A DNA stretch of 64,000 bases from Pseudomonas fluorescens (GCA_902825215.1 LR782234.1:2418001-2482000); one strand, 5' to 3'; counted from the stretch's first letter, positions 43,515 through 53,227 are shown. A program made the numbers and translations. The notes: generated from the sequence alone by a model not told the origin.

Positions 43515-44399
43515 TCAGAGTGTATGCATCAGCCAATCCCGAAACGCCGCCAGCGACGGCAGCTTTTCATTTCGCGGCGGATACACCAGATAGTAGCTGC
43601 GCCGACTGGTGATCGGCTCGCCCAGTTGCAGCAGCTCGCCATTCGCCAGCTCATCCTCGACCAGAATCCGCGGCACCAGCCCCACACCAATATTGGCCCG
43701 CACCGCTTGAATCAGGTGTGAGGTCATTTCAAAGCTTGGCCCGATGCGCATGCTGCGATGGGGCAAGCTGTGCTGACTGAACCATTCCGCCCACGCCTGG
43801 GCATTGCTGCTGACATTGAGCAGCAGTTGCCCGGCGATGTGTCGTTCGGCGTCGTCGCGCTCGGCGGCGGACAGTTGCGCGCTGGCAATGACCACCAGTT
43901 CCTCGGTGTGCAAGGGCAGGGCGGTCAGCCCCGGCCAATCGCCGCCACCGACGCAGATCGCCGCGTCGATTTCGCTGGTATCGAAGTCGATTGCTTCGAT
44001 GCGCGAATGCAAATGCACGGTCATGCCCGGATGCGCGGTGTAGAAATCCTTGAGTCGCGGCAGCAGCCATTTCGAGCCGAAGGTTGGCAGCGTCGCCAGG
44101 CGCAGGCTGTGAATGCCGGAACCGAATGCCATCGCCTGCAGCGTCGCGCTGCGTATCTGCCCGAGCGCTTCGTTCAACTCCCGTTGATACAGGCGCCCGA
44201 CGTCTGTCAGCACCACTTGCCGGCCTTCGCGAGTGAACAGGCGCATGCCGAGCATTTTTTCCAGAATCTGCACCTGACGGCTGACCGCACTTTGCGTCAG
44301 CGACAGTTCGTGGGCGGCGCGGGTGTAGCTTTCGTGGCGGGCAGCGGCCTCGAAAGCCAGCAATAACGACATGGACGGGGTAAGCGTGCGCGGATTCAT
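43515..44399 (-). CDS. LysR-family regulator (GcvA-like)
   Basis: 294 residues from the ATG at 44399; a TTG two codons upstream is the alternative. HTH: ESYTRAAHELSLTQSAVSRQVQILEKMLGMRLFTREGRQVVLTDVGR. The effector domain has GcvA-type features (LRLATLPTFGSKWLLPRLKDFYTAHPGMTVHL). It is divergent from the ydiJ-like gene and likely controls it. Confidence 0.9.
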   Translation of the reverse strand: MNPRTLTPSMSLLLAFEAAARHESYTRAAHELSLTQSAVSRQVQILEKMLGMRLFTREGRQVVLTDVGRLYQRELNEALGQIRSATLQAMAFGSGIHSLRLATLPTFGSKWLLPRLKDFYTAHPGMTVHLHSRIEAIDFDTSEIDAAICVGGGDWPGLTALPLHTEELVVIASAQLSAAERDDAERHIAGQLLLNVSSNAQAWAEWFSQHSLPHRSMRIGPSFEMTSHLIQAVRANIGVGLVPRILVEDELANGELLQLGEPITSRRSYYLVYPPRNEKLPSLAAFRDWLMHTL

Positions 44400-44557
44400 T
44401 CGCAAAAGTCATCAATAGCGGGTCGAATTTACGGTTGTCCCAACGTTTGCCAGCAATGAACATGGACACCCTGAGATGGCGGAGCCTGACGCAATCATTC
44501 GTTGCGTACAACTGTTCACCGCCACACGGCCCGATTTTCACCGAGATACCCTGACCG

Positions 44558-47500
44558 ATGATTGCCCAGCTGTCGCCCGCAAGCACCCTCACCGCCGATT
44601 ACCAGGCGTTCCTCAAAGCCCTCAAGGCCAGCGGTTTTCGCGGTGAGATCAGCGCCGATTACGCCAGTCGCGTGGTACTGGCCACCGATAACTCGATCTA
44701 TCAGCGCCTGCCCCAAGCGGCGGTGTTTCCCATGGATGCCGACGATGTCGCGCGAGTGGCGAAGCTGATCGCCGAGCCGGCCCATCAGCACGTGGTGATC
44801 ACGCCACGCGGCGGCGGCACCGGCACCAACGGCCAGTCGCTGACGGACGGCATCGTCGTCGACCTGTCGCGACACATGAACCGCATTCTCGAAATCAACG
44901 TCGAGCAACGCTGGGTGCGGGTCCAGGCCGGGGTGGTCAAGGATCAGCTCAATGCCGCGCTGAAATCCGCCGGGCTGTTTTTCGCCCCGGAACTGTCTAC
45001 ATCCAACCGCGCCACCGTCGGCGGCATGATCAACACCGATGCCAGCGGCCAGGGCAGTTGCACCTACGGCAAGACCCGCGACCATGTGCTGGAACTCGAC
45101 ATGATCCTGCGTGGCGGCGAGCGTTTGCACACTCAGGCGCTGGACGAGAGCGAGTTGCAAACGCTGTGCGCGCGTGATGACCGGGTCGGTGAAGTCTATC
45201 GCTGCGCGCGGCAGATCATTGATGAGCAGGGCGAACTGATCGAACAGCGCTTTCCCGACCTCAACCGCTGCCTGACCGGTTACGACCTCGCGCACCTGCG
45301 TGAGGCGGATGGCCGTTTCAACCTCAACAGCGTGTTGTGCGGCGCCGAAGGTTCGCTCGGTTTTGTCGTCGAGGCGCGGCTGAATGTGTTGCCGATACCC
45401 AAGCACACGATGCTGGTGAACATCCGCTACGCCGGTTTCATGGACGCGCTGCGCGATGCGCGGGCGTTGATGGCGCTCAAGCCGCTGTCGATCGAAACCG
45501 TCGATTCGAAAGTGTTGCTGCTGGCGATGCAGGACATTGTCTGGCATGGCGTCGCCGAGTATTTCCCGGCCAGCGCCGAGCGGCCGACATTGGGCATCAA
45601 CCTGGTTGAATTCTGCGGCGACGATCCGGAAGAGCTGCAAGCTCGCGTCGCTGCGTTTGTCGAGCACCTGAGCAGTGATCAAACCGTCGAACGCCTGGGC
45701 CACACGCTGGCGGTCGGTCACGCGGCGGTGAACAAGGTCTACGGCATGCGCAAGCGCGCGGTCGGCCTGCTCGGCAACGTCGCTGGCGAAGCGCGGCCGC
45801 AACCGTTTGTCGAGGACACCGCAGTACCGCCGCAGCACCTGGCCGAGTACATCGCCGAGCTGCGCGATCTGCTCGACAGCCACGGCTTGCAGTACGGCAT
45901 GTTCGGCCACGTCGATGCCGGCGTGCTGCACGTACGGCCGATTCTCGACATGAAAGATCCGCAGCAAGCGGCGTTGGTGCGCCCGGTATCGGACGGCGTT
46001 GCAGCGCTCACTCAGCGTTACGGCGGTCTGCTCTGGGGCGAGCACGGCAAAGGCTTGCGCTCGGAATACGCGCCGGCGTTTTTCGGCGAGCTGTACCCGG
46101 CACTGCAAGCGCTGAAAGCCGCGTTCGACCCGTTCAATCAGTTCAATCCCGGCAAGATCGCCACGCCGGCCAACGCCGGCGCGGCGCTGCTGAAAATCGA
46201 TGAGGTGACCCTGCGCGGCGAACTCGATCGGCAGATCGACGAAAAGGTCTGGCAGGATTACGGCGCGGCGATGCATTGCAACGGCAATGGCGCCTGCTAC
46301 AACTTCGATCCCGATGACGCCATGTGCCCGTCGTGGAAAGCCACCCGCGAGCGCGCGCAATCGCCCAAGGGCCGCGCCTCGTTGATCCGCGAGTGGTTGC
46401 GGTTGCAGGGTGAGGCGGGTGTCGACGTCCTGTCTGGAGCAATTCGCCGACCGGCGTTTTTTACGACGTTATGGCAGCGCTGGCGCAACACGCGATCGCA
46501 ATCGGCGGATTTTTCCCATGAGGTCTACGACGCCATGGCCGGTTGCCTGGCGTGCAAATCCTGCGCGGGACAGTGCCCGGTCAAGGTCAACGTGCCGGAT
46601 TTTCGCTCGCGTTTTCTTGAGCTGTACCACACACGGTATCTGCGTCCGGCGCGGGATTATCTGATCGCTTCGCTGGAGTACAGCATTCCGTACATGGCGC
46701 GAATTCCGGCGCTCTACAACGGTTTGATGGGCGCGGCGTGGGTGCGCGGTCTGCTTGAGCGCGTCGGTGGCATGGTCGATGTGCCGTTGCTCAGCCGTTT
46801 CGATTTCCACGCGGCGATGCGCCGCTGGCAGGTGCAGCCAGCGACCGTTGCGACGCTGTCGGCGCTGACCCCGGCGCAGCGTGAACGCAGCGTGGTGATC
46901 GTGCAGGACGCGTTCACCCGTTATTTCGAAGCGCCGCTGCTGGCGGATCTGGTCGAGTTGATTTCGCGCCTGGGCTATCAGGTTTACCTGGCGCCGTTCA
47001 GCGCCAACGGCAAGCCGTTGCATGTGCAGGGCTTCCTCGCGGCATTCAATCGCGCGGCGCTGCGCAATGCGCGGCAGTTGCGTGAACTGGCGGACGTCGG
47101 CGTGCCATTGCTGGGGCTCGACCCGGCCATGACGCTGGTCTATCGCCAGGAATACCTCAAGGTTCCCGGTCTGCAGGCCTGCCCCGAGGTGCAACTGGTA
47201 CAAGAGTGGTTGCTCAAGGCAATGCCCGAACAGGCGCCGCAACAGAGCGAGGCAAAATTCCGCCTGCTCGCCCATTGCACCGAGAAAACCAACGCGCCCG
47301 CCGCGACCCGGCAATGGGAGCAGGTGTTCAAGCGTGCCGGGTTGCAACTGGCGACTCAGGCCACCGGTTGCTGCGGCATGTCCGGCACGTACGGTCACGA
47401 GGCGCGCAATCGCCAGACCTCGGCGCTGATCTACGAGCAGTCGTGGGCGCGTCAGGTCGACGCATCGGCGGAGCAGGGCGAAGCGCTGGCGACCGGTTAT

Positions 47501-47584
47501 TCGTGCCGCAGTCAGGTCAAGCGCCAGTCGGATCAGGCGTTGCGTCATCCGTTACAGGTGCTGTTGGCGGCTCAGCGTCGCTGA
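44558..47584 (+). CDS. ydiJ: D-2-hydroxyglutarate dehydrogenase-type FAD/Fe-S oxidoreductase (YdiJ)
   Basis: 1008 residues in three parts. FAD-binding PCMH/VAO domain with VVITPRGGGTGTNGQSLTDGIVVDLSRHMNRI near 85-115 and FAPELSTSNRATVGGMINTDASGQGSCTYGKTRDHV. A ferredoxin-like region has CNGNGACYNFDPDDAMCPSWKATRERAQSPKGRA near 573 and CLACKSCAGQCPVKVNVPDFRSRFLELY near 664. A CCG-type C-terminal domain has HCTEKTNAPAATRQWEQ and ATGCCGMSGTYGHEA. YdiJ-type enzymes oxidise D-2-hydroxyglutarate or related 2-hydroxyacids, passing electrons through the cluster. The 3' end overlaps the convergent pqiA-like gene by 68 bp. Confidence 0.9.
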   Translation: MIAQLSPASTLTADYQAFLKALKASGFRGEISADYASRVVLATDNSIYQRLPQAAVFPMDADDVARVAKLIAEPAHQHVVITPRGGGTGTNGQSLTDGIVVDLSRHMNRILEINVEQRWVRVQAGVVKDQLNAALKSAGLFFAPELSTSNRATVGGMINTDASGQGSCTYGKTRDHVLELDMILRGGERLHTQALDESELQTLCARDDRVGEVYRCARQIIDEQGELIEQRFPDLNRCLTGYDLAHLREADGRFNLNSVLCGAEGSLGFVVEARLNVLPIPKHTMLVNIRYAGFMDALRDARALMALKPLSIETVDSKVLLLAMQDIVWHGVAEYFPASAERPTLGINLVEFCGDDPEELQARVAAFVEHLSSDQTVERLGHTLAVGHAAVNKVYGMRKRAVGLLGNVAGEARPQPFVEDTAVPPQHLAEYIAELRDLLDSHGLQYGMFGHVDAGVLHVRPILDMKDPQQAALVRPVSDGVAALTQRYGGLLWGEHGKGLRSEYAPAFFGELYPALQALKAAFDPFNQFNPGKIATPANAGAALLKIDEVTLRGELDRQIDEKVWQDYGAAMHCNGNGACYNFDPDDAMCPSWKATRERAQSPKGRASLIREWLRLQGEAGVDVLSGAIRRPAFFTTLWQRWRNTRSQSADFSHEVYDAMAGCLACKSCAGQCPVKVNVPDFRSRFLELYHTRYLRPARDYLIASLEYSIPYMARIPALYNGLMGAAWVRGLLERVGGMVDVPLLSRFDFHAAMRRWQVQPATVATLSALTPAQRERSVVIVQDAFTRYFEAPLLADLVELISRLGYQVYLAPFSANGKPLHVQGFLAAFNRAALRNARQLRELADVGVPLLGLDPAMTLVYRQEYLKVPGLQACPEVQLVQEWLLKAMPEQAPQQSEAKFRLLAHCTEKTNAPAATRQWEQVFKRAGLQLATQATGCCGMSGTYGHEARNRQTSALIYEQSWARQVDASAEQGEALATGYSCRSQVKRQSDQALRHPLQVLLAAQRR

Positions 47585-48203
47585 CGCTGTCGTCGCGGTC
47601 CTTGTCCCAGATCAGCCGTGGATCGAAGCTCATCGCCGCGAGCATGGTGAACACCACGACCAGGCCGAAAAACAGAATGCCCGGTCGTGGCTCGATATCG
47701 CCCAGCGTCTGGAATTTCACCAGCGCGGCGACCAGCGCCACCACCAGCACGTCGAGCATCGACCAATAGCCGATCAGCTCGACGAAGCGGTACAGCTTCG
47801 AGCGCTCCTTGCGCGCCCAGGCGCTGTCGCGCTGCACGGTGATCAGCAGCAAGGTCAGGGCGACGAACTTGATCCCTGGCACGGCGATACTGGCGATGAA
47901 AATGATCAGGGCGATGTCCCACGCTCCGGCTTCCCAGAATTCCAGCACGCCGCTCATGATCGTGCTGTCGGCGCCGCTGCCGAGCATCAGCGTGTTCATC
48001 ACCGGCAGCAGATTGGCCGGTACGTAAAAGGCCAGTGCCGCGAGCATATAGGCCCAGGTGCGCGTCAGCGAATTGGTTTTGCGGCGGTGCAGTGGCGCAT
48101 CGCAGCGCGGGCAATCATGCGGTTCGTCGCGCATATCGCAGGCCAGGCCGCAACTGTGGCACAGGCACAGGTTGAGTTCGGCGGCGGTCGGTGGACGCTT
48201 CAT
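47517..48203 (-). CDS. paraquat-inducible protein A, second half
   Basis: 228 residues from the ATG at 48203. N-terminal zinc-ribbon CHSCGLACDMRDEPHDCPRCDAPLHRRK, then four helices with YVPANLLPVMNTLMLG, PGIKFVALTLLLI and YWSMLDVLVVALVAALV. It equals the second repeat of E. coli PqiA, which there is one protein. It overlaps the upstream half by ATGA. PqiA proteins are inner-membrane partners of Mce-type lipid transport, but no pqiB/pqiC genes follow here. The C-terminus overlaps ydiJ tail to tail. Confidence 0.88.
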   Translation of the reverse strand: MKRPPTAAELNLCLCHSCGLACDMRDEPHDCPRCDAPLHRRKTNSLTRTWAYMLAALAFYVPANLLPVMNTLMLGSGADSTIMSGVLEFWEAGAWDIALIIFIASIAVPGIKFVALTLLLITVQRDSAWARKERSKLYRFVELIGYWSMLDVLVVALVAALVKFQTLGDIEPRPGILFFGLVVVFTMLAAMSFDPRLIWDKDRDDSVSDAEPPTAPVTDDATPDPTGA

Positions 48204-48796
48204 AAAATGTCCCACAGTTCACGGATGTCGCGTCCGGCAATGCGGATCATCATCAGGCTCAGCGCCGCGAGGGCGAACAGGCCGATGCCCGGCAGCACAT
48301 CAAGCAGCCCGGCGAGTTTGAACACCGCGACCATTGCCCCCAGCAGACAGACTTCGAGCATGCTCCACGGGCGCAGGGTTTCCAGCCAGCGCATCGACAG
48401 CTTGAAGCCCGGCGCCCGCCGCGACGTCAGGGCAAAACCCAGCACCCAGATCAGCAGCACCAGTTGAAAGGCCGGGGCGATGATGATTGCGATCGCCGCG
48501 ACCATGGCGATGAAGGTGATCGGCCCCTGACTCAGGGCCAGCACCGAGTCCCACAGCGTGGCGCTGTTTTTCAGGCCCTGGAGGCTGATGCTCATCACCG
48601 GATAGAAATTGGCGAACAGCCACAGCATCGCTGCCGTGAAGGTCAGGGCCAGACGCTGTTCGATGGTCAGGCCGTTGTAGCGCTGCAGCACGCCGCCGCA
48701 GCGTACGCAGAGGGTTTTCTGGTGTTTGGCGAGGGCGACTTTCTGGTAAACGCAGTCGCAGTGCTCGCAGATGATCAGGTGTTCGGTGTTGACCAT
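48200..48796 (-). CDS. paraquat-inducible protein A, first half
   Basis: 198 residues from the ATG at 48796 (the frame to 48841 adds a non-homologous stretch). Zinc-ribbon CEHCDCVYQKVALAKHQKTLCVRCGGVL, then four helices with LWLFANFYPVMSISLQG and LRPWSMLEVCLLGAMVAVFKLAGL. It matches the first repeat of PqiA and is translationally coupled to the second-half gene. Confidence 0.88.
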   Translation of the reverse strand: MVNTEHLIICEHCDCVYQKVALAKHQKTLCVRCGGVLQRYNGLTIEQRLALTFTAAMLWLFANFYPVMSISLQGLKNSATLWDSVLALSQGPITFIAMVAAIAIIIAPAFQLVLLIWVLGFALTSRRAPGFKLSMRWLETLRPWSMLEVCLLGAMVAVFKLAGLLDVLPGIGLFALAALSLMMIRIAGRDIRELWDIL

Positions 48797-48951
48797 GGAC
48801 CACGCTCGGCAGCTCGCCGCAAGGGCAGGGGACTTGATCACTATAGAAGGCTGGGGGGATTGGGCAAATGCTGGGGGGCTGCGGTACAGCGGATTTACTG
48901 TGTGGCTTGACCGCGGACAGTCAGCCAGTTTTCGCGAATGGATACAGTTTC

Positions 48952-49514
48952 CCTGTGGGAGCGAGCCTGCTCGCGAAGGCTTTTCCGGTCGGTGAGTTTC
49001 TGATTGTTGTGTACATATCCGTTGCTGCGGTAACGGCGGCTTAGGGTTTCGCCCTTACGGCGAGTCCCTTTTTCAGACGCCAAAAAGGAACCAAAAGGCT
49101 TTGCTCCTGCGTTCGGCCCTCGCAGGCTCGGGTTCCTTCGCTCCGGGTTCGATCCGGGCGCAGCGGCTACGGTTTGCTTCGCTGCACCTACTTCCGCTGT
49201 GTACGACTTTGTCGTACGGTCGCTGCGCTCCCACGCCCGGATCGATCCCTGCGCTCAGCCTTCCGATGTCGCCGGTGACGCAAGATCAAGAGCACTCGAG
49301 CTGGCGCTCATTGTTGAGTGGTTAGAAGCGCCGCATGGCTTGAGATATTCGGTGGATTCGCCCCTCACCCCAGCCCTCTCCCGAGGGAGAGGGAGCCGAT
49401 CTTTGGGCTTTTCAAATTTTGTGTTCGATTCGGTATTTCAGGTCGGCGTCGCTCTCGCATCCACCGCGGTCAGTCCCCTCTCCCTCCGGGAGAGGGCTAG
49501 GGTGAGGGGCTTTT
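48952..49514. repeat. long inverted repeat, copy A (about 560 bp)
   Basis: It runs from a REP (tgtgggagcgagcctgctcg) through a mosaic of shared blocks: gtacatatccgttgc, cgccaaaaaggaacc, agcggctacggtttgcttcg, tgtacgact-gtcgtacggtcgctgcg, agcactcgagctggcgctca, and ends with opposed cccctcaccc...ccctctccc and gagagggc-agggtgagggg segments. Copy B at 53323-53884 is the reverse complement with scattered differences. Open frames inside (for example 49101-49325) are artefacts of the repeat. The remaining 78 bp to the aldehyde dehydrogenase stop hold no gene. Confidence 0.85.
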
Positions 49515-49592
49515 GATTGTGCCTGCAAGCGATAGCGGCGCTCAGATAATGCAACTGCAATTGACACTCCGCCATCGCCAGCGGGCTGGCTA

Positions 49593-50984
49593 CTATTTAC
49601 GGTCCAGCCACACAGTCTGCGCGTTGCAGAACTCGCGAACACCAAAGTGTGAAAGTTCGCGGCCGAAACCGCTTTTCTTCACGCCGCCGAAGGTCACGCG
49701 CGGATCGCTGGCGGAGTAGCCGTTGATGAATACGCCGCCGGTATCCAGTTCGCTGGTCAGTTGCTGGGCCAGTGGAACGTTGGCGGTGTAGATCGTTGCG
49801 GTCAGGCCGAATTCGCTGTCGTTGGCCAGCGCCACGGCGTGGGCGCAGTCGCGGGCGGTGATGATCGAGGCGACCGGGCCGAACAGTTCCTGTTTGAAGG
49901 AGGTCATGCGGTCGGTGACGTCAGCCAGCACGGTGGGTTCGTAGTAGTTGCCCGGGCCCGTCGTTTTGCTGCCACCGAGCAGCAGCGTTGCGCCTTCTTC
50001 AAGGGTGTCGCGTACTTGCTGGTCGAGTTCGTCGCGCAGATCGAAACGCGCCATCGGGCCGATGTAAGTGTCGGCAGCCAATGGGTCGCCGACCTTCAAC
50101 TGACGTGTGGCTTCGACGAATTTACGCGTGAACTCCTCGACCACGCCTTCCTCGATGATCAGGCGCTTGGCCGCTGCACAAACCTGACCGGAATTCTGAT
50201 AGCGACCGATGACAGCAGCTTGCACGGCTTCATCAATGTCAGCGTCGTTGAGCACGATGAACGGGTCGGAGCCGCCCAGTTCCAGCACGCATTTTTTCAG
50301 GGCTGCACCGGCCTGAGCACCGATGGCCATACCGGCGCGGACGCTGCCGGTCAGGGTAACCGCGGCAATGCGCGGATCGGCGATGGCGGTCGACACACCT
50401 TCTGGCGTGACGTTGATCACTTCAAACACACCGTCGGCAAAACCGGCGCGGGTAAATGCGTCGCGCAGCAGGTAAGCGCTGCCCATCACGTTCGGGGCGT
50501 GCTTGAGTACGTAGGTGTTGCCGGCGATCAGCGCCGGCACCGCGCCGCGCAGCACTTGCCAGATCGGGAAGTTCCACGGCATCACCGCCAGAATCGGCCC
50601 GAGTGGACGGTATTCAATGCGCGCCTTGCCGCCTTCGACCTGAGTCGGTTCAGCGTCGAGCATGGCCGGGCCGTGTTCGGCGTACCACTCGCAGAGCTTG
50701 GCGCATTTTTCGATTTCACCGCGGGCCTGAGCAATCGGCTTGCCCATTTCCAGAGTGATCATGGTTGCCATGGCTTCAGCGGTGTCGCGCAGCGAGCCGG
50801 CGAGGGCGGTCAGCAAGCGAGAACGATCCTGCAGCGGCTTGCGCTTCCACTTGCCGAAGCCGTAGGCGGCGCGGGTCAGCGCAGCATCGAGGGCGGCAGC
50901 GGATTCGAATGCATAGTGGCCGATCTGCTCACCGGTCGCTGGGTTGATCGAGATAGCGTGGGTCTGGCTGGAAATCTGGCTCAT
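49593..50984 (-). CDS. succinate-semialdehyde dehydrogenase (Sad/YneI-type aldehyde dehydrogenase)
   Basis: 463 residues from the ATG at 50984 (AGGA eight bases upstream). ALDH motifs: MPWNFPIWQVLRGAVPALIAGNTYVLKHA, TLTGSVRAG (NAD-binding), LELGGSDPFIVL (general-base Glu) and NSGQVCAAAKRLI (catalytic Cys). LELGGSDPFIVL is typical of the Sad/YneI subfamily. It converts succinate semialdehyde to succinate with NAD, closing GABA and putrescine breakdown. The divergent LysR (PtrR-like) repeats the E. coli yneI-yneJ arrangement. Confidence 0.9.
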   Translation of the reverse strand: MSQISSQTHAISINPATGEQIGHYAFESAAALDAALTRAAYGFGKWKRKPLQDRSRLLTALAGSLRDTAEAMATMITLEMGKPIAQARGEIEKCAKLCEWYAEHGPAMLDAEPTQVEGGKARIEYRPLGPILAVMPWNFPIWQVLRGAVPALIAGNTYVLKHAPNVMGSAYLLRDAFTRAGFADGVFEVINVTPEGVSTAIADPRIAAVTLTGSVRAGMAIGAQAGAALKKCVLELGGSDPFIVLNDADIDEAVQAAVIGRYQNSGQVCAAAKRLIIEEGVVEEFTRKFVEATRQLKVGDPLAADTYIGPMARFDLRDELDQQVRDTLEEGATLLLGGSKTTGPGNYYEPTVLADVTDRMTSFKQELFGPVASIITARDCAHAVALANDSEFGLTATIYTANVPLAQQLTSELDTGGVFINGYSASDPRVTFGGVKKSGFGRELSHFGVREFCNAQTVWLDRK

Positions 50985-51089
50985 GGCGTCGTCCTGCGTA
51001 TGTTCAGTGGATGGGCCTAGAGTAGGGTGGCGTTTGTTTTCTGGAAACTGAATAATAAAGATCGTTTCTTTCACGATTGGAGAATGTCT

Positions 51090-51968
51090 GTGGATCTGGT
51101 GCAACTGGAAATCTTCAAGGCCGTTGCCGAGCATGGCAGCATCAGCGCCGCTGCCGCGCAGATCCATCGCGTGCCGTCGAACCTGACCACGCGGATCAAG
51201 CAACTGGAGCAGGATCTGGGCGTTGATCTGTTTATCCGCGAAAAAAGCCGTTTGCGCCTGTCACCGGCCGGGTGGAGTTTTCTTGAGTACGCGCGGCGGA
51301 TTCTCGATCTGGTGCAGGAGGCGCGGGCAACGGTCGCGGGTGAAGAACCGCAGGGTGCGTTTCCCCTGGGCTCGCTGGAAAGCACGGCAGCGGTGCGCAT
51401 ACCCGAACTGCTGGCGGCGTATAACCAGTTGCACCCGAAAGTCGATCTCGACCTGTCTACCGGGCCTTCCGGCACCATGATTGACGGCGTGCTGTCCGGG
51501 CGCCTCGCGGCGGCGTTCGTTGATGGCCCGGTGTTGCATCCGACCCTGGAAGGCGTGCCGGCCTTTGAGGAGGAAATGGTCATCATCGCGCCGCTCAACC
51601 ACGCACCGGTGCAGCGTGCGGCGGATGTGAACGGCGAAAACATTTACGCCTTCCGTTCCAACTGCTCCTATCGGCATCACTTCGAAAAATGGTTCAGCAC
51701 CGATGCCGCCGTGCCGGGCAAGATCTTCGAAATGGAGTCCTACCACGGCATGCTCGCCTGCGTCAGTGCCGGCGCCGGGCTGGCGCTGATGCCGCGCAGA
51801 ATGCTGCAAAGCATGCCCGGTAGCGCAACCGTCAGCGTCTGGCCATTGACCGCGGATTTTCGTTACCTGACGACCTGGCTGGTCTGGCGTCGGGGTACGG
51901 TGTCACGCAGCTTGAGCATGTTTGTGCGCTTGCTCGAAGAGCGCGGAGTGGTGCCGGCGGATGCCTGA
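51090..51968 (+). CDS. LysR-family regulator (PtrR/YneJ-like)
   Basis: 292 residues from the GTG at 51090, with GGAG seven bases upstream; an ATG two codons earlier (51084) sits too close to that site. [51 protein letters not shown]. The effector domain contains [35 protein letters not shown]. Its position divergent from the succinate-semialdehyde dehydrogenase suggests control of that gene. Confidence 0.88.
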   Translation: MDLVQLEIFKAVAEHGSISAAAAQIHRVPSNLTTRIKQLEQDLGVDLFIREKSRLRLSPAGWSFLEYARRILDLVQEARATVAGEEPQGAFPLGSLESTAAVRIPELLAAYNQLHPKVDLDLSTGPSGTMIDGVLSGRLAAAFVDGPVLHPTLEGVPAFEEEMVIIAPLNHAPVQRAADVNGENIYAFRSNCSYRHHFEKWFSTDAAVPGKIFEMESYHGMLACVSAGAGLALMPRRMLQSMPGSATVSVWPLTADFRYLTTWLVWRRGTVSRSLSMFVRLLEERGVVPADA

Positions 51969-52003
51969 CCGAGGCTGCACTTTGGCCGCGGTCAGGCATG
52001 TGC

Positions 52004-52630
52004 TCATCGTGACTCGAGGCCGGTGATCAACGCCTCGGTGTCGGTAATGACATGAGCGAACGTCGGGCCGTTGAGCTCGTGAGCGGCGTGCATCATTTCC
52101 GCTTTTAACGCGGCGGTCGCATCGCGTACCAGGGTGACGTGGTAGCCAAGTTCCGCTGCATAGCGGGCGGTGGCTTCGATGCAGGTGTTGGCCAGCAGGC
52201 CGACGATGATGACGTGGGTGATGCCTTTCTGCTTCAGGCGAAAATCCAGGTCGGTGTTGGCAAATCCGCTTGAGCCCCAATGCTCCTGAACGACAATGTC
52301 GCCGTCCTGCGGGGCGAAATCCGGATGCCATTCGCCGCCCCATTCGCCACGGGCGAAATGGTGCATGTGCATGATCTTGCACTGCGTGGGTGTGGGGTGA
52401 TCCCAGTTTTCGTAGTCGCCTTTTTCCCAACGGTGATGGGGTACGATCACCACCGGAATCCGCAGGCTGCGCACCGCGTGGTCGAGTTTGCGCAGGTTGT
52501 CGAGCAGGCCGTTCTGCTCCGCCATGGGTTTGAGCAAAGGGAAAACCTTGCCACCCTCGGAAAGAAAATCGTTGTACGGATCGACCAGCAGATAAGCGGT
52601 GCGGTCCAGCGGGTAAACAGGGTTCGACAT
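52004..52630 (-). CDS. isochorismatase-family cysteine hydrolase
   Basis: 208 residues from the ATG at 52630 (GGAG nine bases upstream). Catalytic-triad pattern of the family: Asp in TAYLLVDPYNDFL, Lys in the KQKGITHVIIVGLL stretch, and the nucleophilic Cys in LLANTCIEATARYAAELGY. These enzymes hydrolyse amide, imide or enol-ether bonds; the exact substrate is unknown. It is divergent from an HxlR regulator with a palindrome between them. Confidence 0.9.
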   Translation of the reverse strand: MSNPVYPLDRTAYLLVDPYNDFLSEGGKVFPLLKPMAEQNGLLDNLRKLDHAVRSLRIPVVIVPHHRWEKGDYENWDHPTPTQCKIMHMHHFARGEWGGEWHPDFAPQDGDIVVQEHWGSSGFANTDLDFRLKQKGITHVIIVGLLANTCIEATARYAAELGYHVTLVRDATAALKAEMMHAAHELNGPTFAHVITDTEALITGLESR

Positions 52631-52686
52631 GGCGGCTTGCTCCACGAAAAGGAAAGAGCGGTGCGCAGGGCTTGTCCCGGCATCGT

Positions 52687-52709
52687 GTTGATATGATAAT
52701 CATAGTAAC
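52687..52709. promoter_or_regulatory. palindromic operator between hydrolase and HxlR genes
   Basis: A 23-bp imperfect dyad: gtt-N2-tatgat, central a, atcata-N2-aac. It lies in the short divergent region and is the likely HxlR binding site controlling both genes. Confidence 0.7.
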
Positions 52710-52729
52710 TGTGAAAGAGGCAAGCCCTG

Positions 52730-53227
52730 ATGACAAACAACGATAGCGCGCCCGACACGCTGTGCCCGATTTCACGGGCCGAAAACATCGTCGGTGATCG
52801 CTGGACCGTGCTGGTTCTGCGCGAGTTGTTCATGGGCAATCATCGCTACGACGAGATCCAGGCCCAGACCGGCGGCACCCCGCAAATGGTTGCCACGCGT
52901 CTCAAATGCCTGGAGGCGGACGGTCTGGTCGAGCGGCGTTTGTATAACGAACGGCCGAAACGCTACGAGTATCACCTCACCGCGAAAGGTGAAGCGTTCT
53001 ACCCGGTGATCCTGGCCTTGCGCGCGTGGGGCGAAACCTGGTGCAAAGTGCCCGAGGAAGGGTTGGCGGTGATCTTCACCCACAAACCCTGCAACCACCC
53101 CGCAGGTCTCGGGCCGCTGTGCGCACATTGCGGCGAACCGCTACGCCGGGAAGACCTGATCAGCCAGCCGCAAGAGGCTTATGCAGCCGAACGCCAGGCG
53201 CGGCGCGAAGCGTTCAAGAGTAAATGA
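52730..53227 (+). CDS. HxlR-family transcriptional regulator
   Basis: 165 residues, AGAGG nine bases before the ATG. Opening LCPISRAENIVGDRWTVLVLRELFMGNHRYDEIQAQTGGTPQMVATRLKCLEADGLVERRLYNERPKRYEYHLTAKG is a textbook HxlR winged helix. An added C-terminal part contains four Cys/His-rich positions (KPCNHP, LCAHCGEPL) that could bind a metal. It probably represses the divergent cysteine hydrolase. Confidence 0.9.
   Translation: MTNNDSAPDTLCPISRAENIVGDRWTVLVLRELFMGNHRYDEIQAQTGGTPQMVATRLKCLEADGLVERRLYNERPKRYEYHLTAKGEAFYPVILALRAWGETWCKVPEEGLAVIFTHKPCNHPAGLGPLCAHCGEPLRREDLISQPQEAYAAERQARREAFKSK

Noticed and set aside
44516..46360. Minus-strand frame of 614 codons opposite ydiJ
   Set aside because: Antisense shadow of a conserved enzyme; no ribosome site.
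49101..49516. Short open frames that look like 'hypothetical proteins' in the long repeat
   Set aside because: They read through the inverted-repeat mosaic, recur in copy B in another frame, and have no ribosome sites.
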